Source: Niabella ginsenosidivorans
GTDB taxonomy: Bacteria > Bacteroidota > Bacteroidia > Chitinophagales > Chitinophagaceae
Direction of reading: 5' to 3'
Assembly: GCF_001654455.1 (NCBI RefSeq)
Contig: NZ_CP015772.1
Location: forward strand, 3,162,001-3,226,000
DNA: 64,000 nt
Part shown: one piece after another, positions 7,674 to 15,149 of the stretch
How positions within the stretch are numbered: the first letter of the stretch is position 1
Layout of the letters: the number at the start of each line of letters is the position of its first letter
Program-made: the position numbers and the translations under genes
Notes under the pieces: model-generated
What the model was told of the DNA's origin: nothing
The model's database searches: none
The model's input: the letters and a program-made list of their open reading frames with translations, nothing else

Positions 7674-8600
7674 ATGGAGCAGCGGCAACCAGTAAGAATA
7701 AGAACGATCAGCGAATTTCACCGGTTAAGAGGTTTGCCTAAACCAGAACATCCGCTTATCAGCGTGATTGATTATGCTTCTGTTAACCGGCCTGCAAATA
7801 TTGACGAAGTGAGTTGGATTTTTGATTTCTATCAGGTTTCGCTTAAGCGGGGAATTGACGGAAAATTCAAATATGGGCAGCAGGAATACGATTTTGATTT
7901 TGACGAGGGTGTAATGTTTTTTATAGCGCCCAACCAGGTTTTCAGCATTACAATTGACAGTCATTCAGCAACAAAACGTTCGGGCTGGATGTTGCTCATT
8001 CACCCCGATTTCTTTTGGAACACTTCGTTGGCGAAAAACATCAGGCAATATGAGTTTTTTGATTATTCCGTGAATGAAGCCTTGTTTCTGTCAAACAAAG
8101 AAGAAAAAACACTCAACGGAATTATAGAGAATATCCGGCAAGAGTATCATTCCAACATTGACAAATTCAGCAAACAAATTATCATTTCGCATATTGAAGC
8201 ATTACTCAATTATTCTGAAAGGTTTTACAACCGTCAATTCATCACAAGAGAAAAAGCCAGCCATCAGATTTTGGAACGTTTGGAAAACTTATTGACTGAT
8301 TATTTCAACAACGATGATTTGACTTCAAAAGGTTTGCCCACAGTTCAATACATTGCAGATACATTAAACGTTTCACCAAAGTATTTAAGCAGTTTACTTA
8401 AAGTGCTGACCGGGCAAAGCACACAGCAGCACATACACGAAAAGCTGATTGAAAAAGCAAAAGAAAAATTATCAACCACAAATCTTTCAGTAAGTGAAAT
8501 TGCTTATGCATTAGGATTTGAACATTCCCAATCGTTCAGCAAATTATTTAAAACAAAAACCAGTCTTTCGCCGTTGGAGTTCAGGCAATCATTTAATTGA
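7674..8600 (+). CDS. AraC-family transcriptional regulator
   Basis: 308-residue DNA-binding protein with an N-terminal cupin-like effector region (about residues 20-180) and a C-terminal double helix-turn-helix (about 205-305: VQYIADTLNVSPKYLSSLLK and LSVSEIAYALGFEHSQSFSK). It starts 9 bp after the SDR gene and likely regulates that gene. A degraded copy of its last 30 codons lies at 6575-6664, on the other side of the SDR gene. Effector unknown. Confidence 0.92.
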   Translation: MEQRQPVRIRTISEFHRLRGLPKPEHPLISVIDYASVNRPANIDEVSWIFDFYQVSLKRGIDGKFKYGQQEYDFDFDEGVMFFIAPNQVFSITIDSHSATKRSGWMLLIHPDFFWNTSLAKNIRQYEFFDYSVNEALFLSNKEEKTLNGIIENIRQEYHSNIDKFSKQIIISHIEALLNYSERFYNRQFITREKASHQILERLENLLTDYFNNDDLTSKGLPTVQYIADTLNVSPKYLSSLLKVLTGQSTQQHIHEKLIEKAKEKLSTTNLSVSEIAYALGFEHSQSFSKLFKTKTSLSPLEFRQSFN

Positions 8601-8653
8601 CACCTGGCAATGTGAATGATATTTTTACGATGTTATACCAATAATAAAAAGTT

Positions 8654-9073
8654 ATGGATATTCCGCTTATTAAAGAGTTTTATTATAATGTATCTATTGA
8701 GAAAGTTTGGGGCGCTTTAACTGATAAGGATAAAATGAAGAACTAGTATTTTCCTCAACTAAGAAAATTTGAGCCTGCGGTTGAATATAAATTTCAGTTT
8801 GACGATAATAGCTCCGAATATCAAAAAGAATGGGTTGTAACCAAAGTGGCAGCAGGCAGAACGTTAGCACATAGCTGGGCTTATAAAGGCTATCCGGGAA
8901 GTTCAGAAGTTATATTTGATTTATTTGCGGAAGGAAACAAAACCCGGCTAAGGGTTACTCAAACCGGCCTGGAAAGTTTTCCCGATGACCCGCAATTTAA
9001 AAGAGAGCGGTTTGAATGGGGATGGGATACTCTTCTCGGACATAACCTGAAGCACCTTCTTGAAAAAGGCTAA
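8654..9073 (+). pseudogene. AHSA1/START-like (SRPBCC) protein with in-frame amber codon
   Basis: From ATG 8654 the frame gives MDIPLIKEFYYNVSIEKVWG, an AHSA1-family opening, then TDKDKMKN and a TAG at 8744-8746 where relatives normally carry Trp (TGG). The same frame then continues without further damage to the stop at 9073 (WAYKGYPGSSEVIFDLF, FEWGWDTLLGHNLKHLLEKG). One G-to-A change therefore splits a 139-residue protein. Internal initiation at 8846 would give only the C-terminal 75 residues. It may be a recent pseudogene, a sequencing error, or an amber codon read by suppression; the last is least likely. Confidence 0.8.
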
Positions 9074-9190
9074 GAAATCGGAGCGCCTCTATGCCTCCAA
9101 ATAACTCAGCAGCAGAAAGATAACTTTGCTCACGCTATAGTAAGCCTGTGCACAGGAGCCTTTGGGTCACTTTTGCCTGCTTTTCCATAA

Positions 9191-9769
9191 TTATGAGGAC
9201 ATGGGTTGGTAGTTTAAAAAGATCATCCCGGTATTGTATTGCCTCACTTCGGCAAGTTTTAAATTTTTCGGATTTACTTCCGGGGTAAAAAGGCTTCTAC
9301 CTCCGGCAGTTAATACAGGGCAAAGCTGGATGTGATATTCATCAATAAGATTTTCCTTCATTAATGCCTGTGCAAGGGAAATGCTTCCCCATAAAACCAT
9401 GTTCTTACCCGGTAATGACTTAAGATGCTGAATGGCCGGAACGGCATCGCCGCTGACGATTTCCGCATCCGGCCATTTGCCCCAGGGAGCTACTGCAAGG
9501 GTATTGGAAAAGACCATCTTTTTTGTCCCGTTCAGCTTGTCAGCAATAACTTCCTGGTCAGTGGTCGCCGTTGGCCAGAAGTCAGCAAAGAGCTGATAGG
9601 TTTTGCGGCCCAGCAAGATGGTATCAATAGTTTGCAGAAACCGTAGCTGGTCCTGATCTGAATACGTATTTTCTTCAGGCGACAGCCGGGTAAAAAAATC
9701 CAGATTTCCTTCCCTGTCGGCAACATATCCGTCTAAGGACACCCATTCCTCTAAAATCAGTTTTCGCAT
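9191..9769 (-). CDS. Dihydrofolate reductase-family protein (RibD C-terminal domain)
   Basis: 192-residue protein with the fold shared by DHFR and the reductase half of RibD. Supporting segments are MRKLILEEWVSLDGYVADRE at the N-terminus, TILLGRKTYQLFADFWP in the middle, and LWGSISLAQALMKENLIDEY toward the end. Proteins of this kind are NADPH-binding but mostly uncharacterised. It is transcribed away from the YCII/ECF42 pair. Substrate unknown. Confidence 0.88.
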   Translation of the reverse strand: MRKLILEEWVSLDGYVADREGNLDFFTRLSPEENTYSDQDQLRFLQTIDTILLGRKTYQLFADFWPTATTDQEVIADKLNGTKKMVFSNTLAVAPWGKWPDAEIVSGDAVPAIQHLKSLPGKNMVLWGSISLAQALMKENLIDEYHIQLCPVLTAGGRSLFTPEVNPKNLKLAEVRQYNTGMIFLNYQPMSS

Positions 9770-10011
9770 ACTATTTTTTTGTTTAATTGGTATAGAATGA
9801 TGCTCTCGCTTAATTGTCTGTTGGTTGTCAAACTTATTAAGTTACTACAAAATCAGCAGGGTGCAAACCCGTCAAAAAAGCGGGCAATTTGCGCCCGAAT
9901 GAGCCATAATTGTACCCATCTACATTGCAGGAAATTATTTTTCAAAAAATTTGTGATCTTTGTCCCCGGCTTTGAATGTCAGTCGTCATTAAGATGAATC
10001 AAAAATTATAA

Positions 10012-10377
10012 ATGATGAAAGAATTCTTATTATTATTCAGGGCAGACTATAAGTCTATGCCGAAAGAATCGCCGGAAGAAATGCAGGCAACTACGCAGAA
10101 ATGGATGAACTGGTTTGCCGGGATTGCAGCCCAGAACAAATTTGTGGGAGGCACCCACCTGAATGATTCCGGGAAAGTGGTAAGAAATGGCGATGTGATC
10201 TTAGACGGGCCATACGCTGAAATCAAAGAATCCATTATGGGCTATACCCTTATTAAAGCGGCATCGCTTGATGAAGCTACGGCATTAGTAAAAGATTGCC
10301 CGATCCTTGCTTTCGGAGGTAATGTAGAGATCCGGGAAACGCCCGATTGCGGTTTTAGTGAAGAAAAAAATATGTAA
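10012..10377 (+). CDS. YCII/DGPF-domain protein
   Basis: 121-residue cytosolic protein of the YCII-related family. The DGPF-type motif appears as DGPYAEIKESIMGYTLIKA (about residues 63-81), following the opening MKEFLLLFRADYKSMPKESP. YCII proteins have a ferredoxin-like fold, and genes of this type are commonly found beside ECF42 sigma factors, as here. A terminator-like hairpin separates it from the sigma gene 47 bp downstream. Enzymatic role, if any, is unknown. Confidence 0.92.
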   Translation: MMKEFLLLFRADYKSMPKESPEEMQATTQKWMNWFAGIAAQNKFVGGTHLNDSGKVVRNGDVILDGPYAEIKESIMGYTLIKAASLDEATALVKDCPILAFGGNVEIRETPDCGFSEEKNM

Positions 10378-10390
10378 TAATCTTTTAAAG

Positions 10391-10417
10391 GCTCCTGCTG
10401 AAATGCAGGAGTTTTTC
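10391..10417 (+). terminator. Intrinsic terminator between YCII gene and ECF42 sigma gene
   Basis: gctcctgc pairs with gcaggagt around tgaaat and is followed by a T-rich run. It ends about 8 bp before the sigma-factor start, so it may act as an attenuator that limits read-through into the sigma gene. Confidence 0.75.
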
Positions 10418-10424
10418 TTTTGTG

Positions 10425-11675
10425 ATGAACCACAGTGAAATACCCGGACATTTATTTAGAACAGAGTATAGCAAAATAGTAGCCGTGCTCTGTAAAATAT
10501 TTCATTTGAAACATATTGAAATAGCAGAAGACATCGCCAGCGATACCTTCCTGAAAGCATCTGAAAGCTGGGCTGTTCAGGGAATACCAGCCAACCCGAC
10601 CGCATGGCTTTATACCGTTGCAAAGAATAAAACCAAAGATTATTTCAAACACATCGCTGTTTTTGAAACTCAAATCCAGGAAGCGATGAGGCCAACCGGA
10701 ATTGAAACAGAACAGGAGTATGAGTTTAGCAGCCAAAACATTTCAGACAGTCAGTTAGCCATGATCTTTGCGGTTTGCAATTCATCAAATTCTATCGGAG
10801 CACAAATTTGCCTGGCACTTCAAATCCTTTGCGGCTTCAGCGTGGAAGAAATTGCCAATGCTTTTCTTGCAAAACCGGAAACTATAAAAAAACGTTTGCA
10901 AAGAGCACGGACCAATCTTCGGAATGATCATTTTCAGATATCCGTTTTAAGTGAAGCTGAAATCAAATTGAGATTAGACACTGTTTTAAAGACTTTATAC
11001 CTGCTTTTTAACGAAGGTTATTTTTCAAAAACCAACAACCTGATCATTAGAAAGGACCTTTGCTCAGAAGCAATCAGGCTGGCATTGGTGTTGACAGGAA
11101 ATGCATTAACCGATACTCCGGAAACAAAAGCTTTGCTGGCTTTAATGTGTTTTCAAAGTTCACGGCTTGCGGCAAGGACAAACGATTCCGGCGAGGCCAT
11201 CCTTTTTGATGAGCAGGACAAAAATTTGTGGGATAAGGCCTTAATTGAAAAAGGCAATTACTATTTGATAAACGCGTGCAAAGGAAATGAAATTTCAAAA
11301 TATCATTTGGAAGCAGCCATTGCTTATTGGCACACCACGCCAACGGATCAGAACAAATGGCAACACATCCTTGGCTTGTATGATCAACTGGTTACTATTG
11401 AATATTCCCCTATAACAGCATTGAACAAACTATTTGCATATGCTAAAGTTCACGGGCATGCCGGCGCCATAACCGAAGCTGAAAAATTAAACCTTGCCGG
11501 AAACAGCTATTATCACGGACTATTAGGCTATTTGTATGCAGGTACAGATGCTGATAAGGCAATCCTGCATTACGAAGAAACCATTAAACTGACAAAATCA
11601 CAAATGGAAAAACAAACTTTGCAGAAGCAAATTAAAAAGCTAAGGAAGAAAAGAGCAGCAGGTGACAGAATTTGA
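10425..11675 (+). CDS. ECF42-type RNA polymerase sigma factor with C-terminal extension
   Basis: 416-residue extracytoplasmic-function sigma factor. Region 2 lies at about 15-80 (EIAEDIASDTFLKASESW), region 4 at about 115-165 (GFSVEEIANAFLAKPETIKK), and a long C-terminal extension at about 185-415 contains the family signature LYLLFNEGY and helical TPR-like repeats. ECF42 factors have no separate anti-sigma factor; the extension itself modulates activity, and they are genetically linked to DGPF proteins, as seen just upstream. ATG 10425 is preferred over the in-frame GTG at 10422. Target promoters are probably its own and that of the YCII gene (inference). Confidence 0.9.
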   Translation: MNHSEIPGHLFRTEYSKIVAVLCKIFHLKHIEIAEDIASDTFLKASESWAVQGIPANPTAWLYTVAKNKTKDYFKHIAVFETQIQEAMRPTGIETEQEYEFSSQNISDSQLAMIFAVCNSSNSIGAQICLALQILCGFSVEEIANAFLAKPETIKKRLQRARTNLRNDHFQISVLSEAEIKLRLDTVLKTLYLLFNEGYFSKTNNLIIRKDLCSEAIRLALVLTGNALTDTPETKALLALMCFQSSRLAARTNDSGEAILFDEQDKNLWDKALIEKGNYYLINACKGNEISKYHLEAAIAYWHTTPTDQNKWQHILGLYDQLVTIEYSPITALNKLFAYAKVHGHAGAITEAEKLNLAGNSYYHGLLGYLYAGTDADKAILHYEETIKLTKSQMEKQTLQKQIKKLRKKRAAGDRI

Positions 11676-11759
11676 ACTATAAAGACTTGATTGTCTGAAT
11701 ACAGAATAAAATTGCATTATGCATAAAGTAAATTATATGTAAGCTATTCTTCGGCCAGC

Positions 11760-11885
11760 TTACTGCTCTGCTTTTTTCCAGCATTTTTCATACAGAAGTA
11801 ACATTTTAATCAGACCTAAAAGTTTCCCGAAAACGCAACGCTTTTTTTGTTGATCTGTAATGAATTTCACTTGTATGCTATTCCC
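11760..11885 (-). pseudogene. Unidentified coding fragment, copy 1
   Basis: A minus-strand frame ending at a TAA (11760-11762) reads NSIQVKFITDQQKKRC and continues FGKLLGLIKMLLLYEKCWKK. The opening resembles that of the next fragment at 12071-12241. No start codon is certain. I do not recognise the family. Confidence 0.35.
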
Positions 11886-11918
11886 CGCTGCTCAGAAGAT
11901 GCGGGAACGCAGAGGGGT

Positions 11919-12039
11919 TGACCAAAAAGTCTGTTTATAGTAGCTTGCCGTTCTGAACTTGTTTCAGAATCTATTGACAATAAAACGCCATTTTAGATGC
12001 TGAAATAAATTCAGCATGACAAAAGAAACTTTTTGGTCA
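11919..12039. repeat. Palindromic MITE-like intergenic element
   Basis: Perfect 12-bp terminal inverted repeats tgaccaaaaagt (11919-11930) and actttttggtca (12028-12039) enclose a second inverted pair, 11951-11972 against 11995-12016, whose 22-bp arms match with four mismatches and contain the sequence tgaacttgtttcag and its counterpart ctgaaataaattcag. The whole unit is about 121 bp, carries no gene, and resembles short palindromic repeats scattered in intergenic regions of this bacterial class (from memory). Confidence 0.7.
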
Positions 12040-12070
12040 GGGCCCTGCAGAGAACGATTGTCAGTGCTGT

Positions 12071-12241
12071 TCAGCGATTTCTACGGGAGTATTGAATGGC
12101 ACCAGCCCTTTCTTTTGGTTCTACCGGGATGTCGGAAGTGCCATATCCTAAAACAGGTCCATCTGTTTTTAGAGACTTTTTAATGCTCTGGCTATTGAGT
12201 CGCAACACTTTGTTTAGATCTGTAATAAATTTCATTTGCAT
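12071..12241 (-). pseudogene. Unidentified 56-codon frame, copy 2
   Basis: From ATG 12241 the minus strand encodes 56 residues starting MQMKFITDLNKVLRLNSQSI and ending DIPVEPKERAGAIQYSRRNR, then TGA at 12071. Composition looks protein-like and the motif LGYGTSDIPVEP suggests a real family that I cannot name. A related but divergent opening is present at about 11885. It could be a short intact gene or the end of a truncated one. Confidence 0.4.
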
Positions 12242-12347
12242 ATTAACCCCAAAAGATCATCACAACTACTTCCACATAAAATCCTTTAAGACTACCTCCT
12301 TTAAAGCTGTCAGCCTATTCTGAATAAATTGGAGGGTATTAAAAATA

Positions 12348-12551
12348 TCAAATTCCCATAAACCTGAAAGGCGCTGCTTCCCGGAAATTTGAATTTGACA
12401 AACCGTTGAAGGTAGCGTACTGTTTCAGGTCCAGCCGCATCGTTCTCACACCTCCGTTCGGCCCTTTATATACTATGCGTGTACAGGCGGCAGCTTCCTT
12501 TTGAACGAAAAGAAATGCTGCAATAAAAAATACAAGTACGTCTTTCATCAT
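12348..12551 (-). pseudogene. Collapsed choloylglycine hydrolase/penicillin acylase-like gene
   Basis: 67-residue frame with a signal peptide (VLVFFIAAFLFVQKEAAA) directly followed by CTRIVYKGPNGG, the N-terminal nucleophile block of secreted Ntn hydrolases (linear amide C-N hydrolases). The normal protein has about 330-360 residues; here the sequence jumps after GG to a short segment TMRLDLKQYATFNGL and FREAAPFRFMGI, which resembles the C-terminal end of the family. Nearly the whole catalytic domain has been deleted, apparently in frame. Not expected to be active. Confidence 0.65.
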
Positions 12552-12734
12552 TCAACCGTTTATTTAATGAATAAAGTCTATATAGAACTATGTTATAATA
12601 TTATACTTTATTGGGGTTGAGCCTATTGATCATTCGTATGGATAGCATCCCGGGAAAATACGTAAAGGCACAGCAATAAAGGGCTGAGCAGCGCAATTCA
12701 TCTTCTCAAAATACACCTGGTAAGGTGTTTGAAT

Positions 12735-14276
12735 TTAGTTGTCATAATTTTGCATTATATATTTAAAATAATAAATCATTTTCTCATAATTTCCGATACT
12801 GATGTATTCGTTCGTACTATGAATACTTTGTTGCTCAGCACTATTAATTTTAAAGGGGATAAACCGGTAAATATTTTTGCTGACAATCTGGTATTTATAC
12901 GCATCTGTTCCACCTACGGTAAGATAGGGCGTTGTTAAAACACCAGGGAATACCTTTTGAATGCCGGCCTCTATCATTTGATAGGCTTTAGTGCTGGTCT
13001 GTGATACAGCGGAAGCCTCTCTTGTGTTATCGATCTCTTCCACCTCCACATCAAAGCCTTTTGTGGCGTTTGCAATATGCTCTTTCACCTCCTTAACAGT
13101 ATTGCCGGGAAGTAACCTGAAATTAACTACAAACGATACTTCCGGTGAAAGAACATTAGTACCGTCACTTCCTTTCATCATGGTTAAAGCGGTGGTAGTA
13201 CGAACCAATGCATTCGTAGAATTATTCTTTGTTAATTGAGACAGTAATGCTTTTTTTAAAAGCCATTTGTTGGCAATAGCCAGCCGGGTGGTAAAGGACA
13301 TAGTGCCGCCAACATTATTAAAAAACTCCTGTATAAGCGGGGTAATGACCGGCTTCATCTGGTTATCTTCTAATCGCTGCATGAGGATAGCCGCCTTACC
13401 AATGGCGCTTTCCAGAGGGGGCATGGAAGAATGCCCGCCCAGGCCTTTAACTTTTATCCTTGCAGATAAAAACCCTTTCTCCGCACAACCGATCAATGCA
13501 ACATCAGTATCTATCCCGCCGATACTTCCCTTTTCTAATATTACGCCTCCTTCATCATAAACCGCATCAAATTCCAATCCTTTTTTTTTAAAGTCCTCTG
13601 CAATTTTTACGGCTCCTTTTCTTCCCCCGACTTCTTCATCAAAGCCAAAGGCCAGATAAATATCCCGCTTAGGGGCATACCCTTCTTTTATCAAGCGGGT
13701 CATTGATTCCATTAAAGAAAAAAGCATTCCCTTCATATCCAGGGCTCCTCTTCCATAGATCCGCCCATTGGCAACCGCCCCTGAAAAGGGCGGATAATCC
13801 CATTCTTTGGCTACTGCTGTCACAGCCGGTACTGCCTTATCCTGGAGTCTGAAGATCTGTTCTTCCTTATTTTTAACGGGAGCATCTCCGGGAGGAACCA
13901 CATCCATATGCGATAAAAACAAAATGGGTTTCAGGGCAGGGTTGGTGCCCTTCCATTTAAAAACCAATCCATAACCGTTCACCTCATAGTTTTCCGTTTG
14001 CTGATACACTAAAGGATAATTATTTCTCAGATATCTTTTGAACGCATCAAAGCTGGTATAATCAAAATCGCCCAGTTCGCCCGTAGAGACTGTCGGAATT
14101 TTTAGACCCCCGGAAAAGCGGTAAATGGCTGAATCATCTCTTGATATATTCACCGCTTCAGCCTGGTTTACCGGTATTTTTTTAAATGAATAGGTAAAGG
14201 TTTTAATCAGGACAAAACCGATTAAAACAGCCAGAATGATTAACAACCATAAAAGGATTTTTCTCACAGCTTTCAT
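12735..14276 (-). CDS. M20-family metallopeptidase, membrane-anchored
   Basis: 513-residue peptidase or amidase of the M20 family with an N-terminal membrane anchor (about residues 6-27). Zn-ligand motifs are visible: LSHMDVVPPGD, GRGALDMKG, GFDEEVGG and GGTDAYKY near the end. The dimerisation (lid) domain falls between about 270 and 390 (GLGGHSSMPP at its start). The length and membrane anchor resemble the carboxypeptidase S / PM20D1 branch, which hydrolyses dipeptides or N-acyl amino acids; the actual substrate is unknown. It stands alone on the minus strand. Confidence 0.92.
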   Translation of the reverse strand: MKAVRKILLWLLIILAVLIGFVLIKTFTYSFKKIPVNQAEAVNISRDDSAIYRFSGGLKIPTVSTGELGDFDYTSFDAFKRYLRNNYPLVYQQTENYEVNGYGLVFKWKGTNPALKPILFLSHMDVVPPGDAPVKNKEEQIFRLQDKAVPAVTAVAKEWDYPPFSGAVANGRIYGRGALDMKGMLFSLMESMTRLIKEGYAPKRDIYLAFGFDEEVGGRKGAVKIAEDFKKKGLEFDAVYDEGGVILEKGSIGGIDTDVALIGCAEKGFLSARIKVKGLGGHSSMPPLESAIGKAAILMQRLEDNQMKPVITPLIQEFFNNVGGTMSFTTRLAIANKWLLKKALLSQLTKNNSTNALVRTTTALTMMKGSDGTNVLSPEVSFVVNFRLLPGNTVKEVKEHIANATKGFDVEVEEIDNTREASAVSQTSTKAYQMIEAGIQKVFPGVLTTPYLTVGGTDAYKYQIVSKNIYRFIPFKINSAEQQSIHSTNEYISIGNYEKMIYYFKYIMQNYDN

Positions 14277-15149
14277 GTTAATAGCATTTATTCTTAATTA
14301 TCAAACAATATTTATAAACTTTAGCAGCAGCAGTCCTGGTTAAAAAAAGCAATTCCCGAACGTCATTTTATCAAAATCTTACGCCTATCCGGGATTGGCC
14401 GCTAAAGCCCGCCTGCACTTTCTCATAATACGTGACTGCATCGGTTTGATAAAACTGAAATCCTGGTTACACCGATCAACAATATCAGTTTTTACTTTTT
14501 ATATCGTTTTCTCAATCCTATTAATAAAGCCGCGTGGCCATGCTTTTCCACCTATTCTGTAATTATTATTACGTTGTAAACAATGTTTTTTTTACTAAAG
14601 GGAAATATTCTTTGAGCCTTTACTGAAGGGCTTAATAAAATGGCAGAAAAAACAGCAGCGGCTTGCATGCATTTCAGAATAAGAGGATTGTTATTAATGC
14701 GGTCTGCCAAATTTACGATTTAAATATCAATAAAAACCAAATCAATGCAGTCGTTTTTGCAGCCTGAAAGGTCAAAAAATGCGTACCGGGGCAGCAAATA
14801 TTTCAAACCAACGCCCGCTGATTGGTGTTCTTTATGTAATAACAATATTCCGGATCTGTCAAAAAAAAATCCATGCTGATTGTACAACAAGATGAATGAA
14901 CCAATCAATCGTTTCCGGTTTATCAAACAAGATACACCCTCAATCTGACTGTCTATCCTGCTATCCGGTGTAAATAGAACTCTAAAGTACGGGATGCCCC
15001 AAACTGGTACCTTTTTGCACTTTTTGATATTTCCATATTTACCGGTTATATACAATTTGTATCAGTTTGTATAAAAATATATTTCAAAAGTTCATTTGAT
15101 ATTGTACTACTTATTTTAGTTTTATGAGCTATAGCAATTTGTAGATTTC
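14277..15149. other. 873-bp intergenic stretch with one outer-membrane-protein scrap
   Basis: No intact gene is convincing here. A short remnant of a beta-barrel protein end lies at 14371-14466 on the minus strand. A 111-codon minus-strand frame (14720-15055) has no recognisable motif and no nearby partner. The remainder is AT-rich and includes the upstream region of the glycosidase gene at 15150. Confidence 0.5.
14371..14466 (-). pseudogene. C-terminal scrap of an outer-membrane beta-barrel protein
   Basis: A minus-strand frame preceded by a stop reads GFQFYQTDAVTYYEKVQAGF then SGQSRIGVRF and a stop. Alternating hydrophobic residues with a terminal Phe are typical of the last strands of TonB-dependent or other outer-membrane barrels. 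Only 31 codons remain, so the assignment is tentative. Confidence 0.4.

Larger units (their letters stand above)
11676..12347. other. Gene-scrap region with repeat element, no intact large gene
   Basis: 672 bp without an intact gene of ordinary size. It contains a coding-like fragment on the minus strand (about 11760-11885), a palindromic element at 11919-12039 and a 56-codon minus-strand frame at 12071-12241. The openings of the two fragments are similar to each other (QVKFITD and QMKFITD), suggesting two decayed tandem copies. Confidence 0.55.

Noticed and set aside
12096-12323. 75-codon plus-strand frame
   Set aside because: It is antisense to the more protein-like 56-codon frame at 12071-12241 and has low-complexity Ser/Phe content.
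14720-15055. 111-codon minus-strand frame upstream of the glycosidase gene
   Set aside because: No recognisable motif, aromatic- and Cys-rich text without domain character, no partner gene; could be chance.
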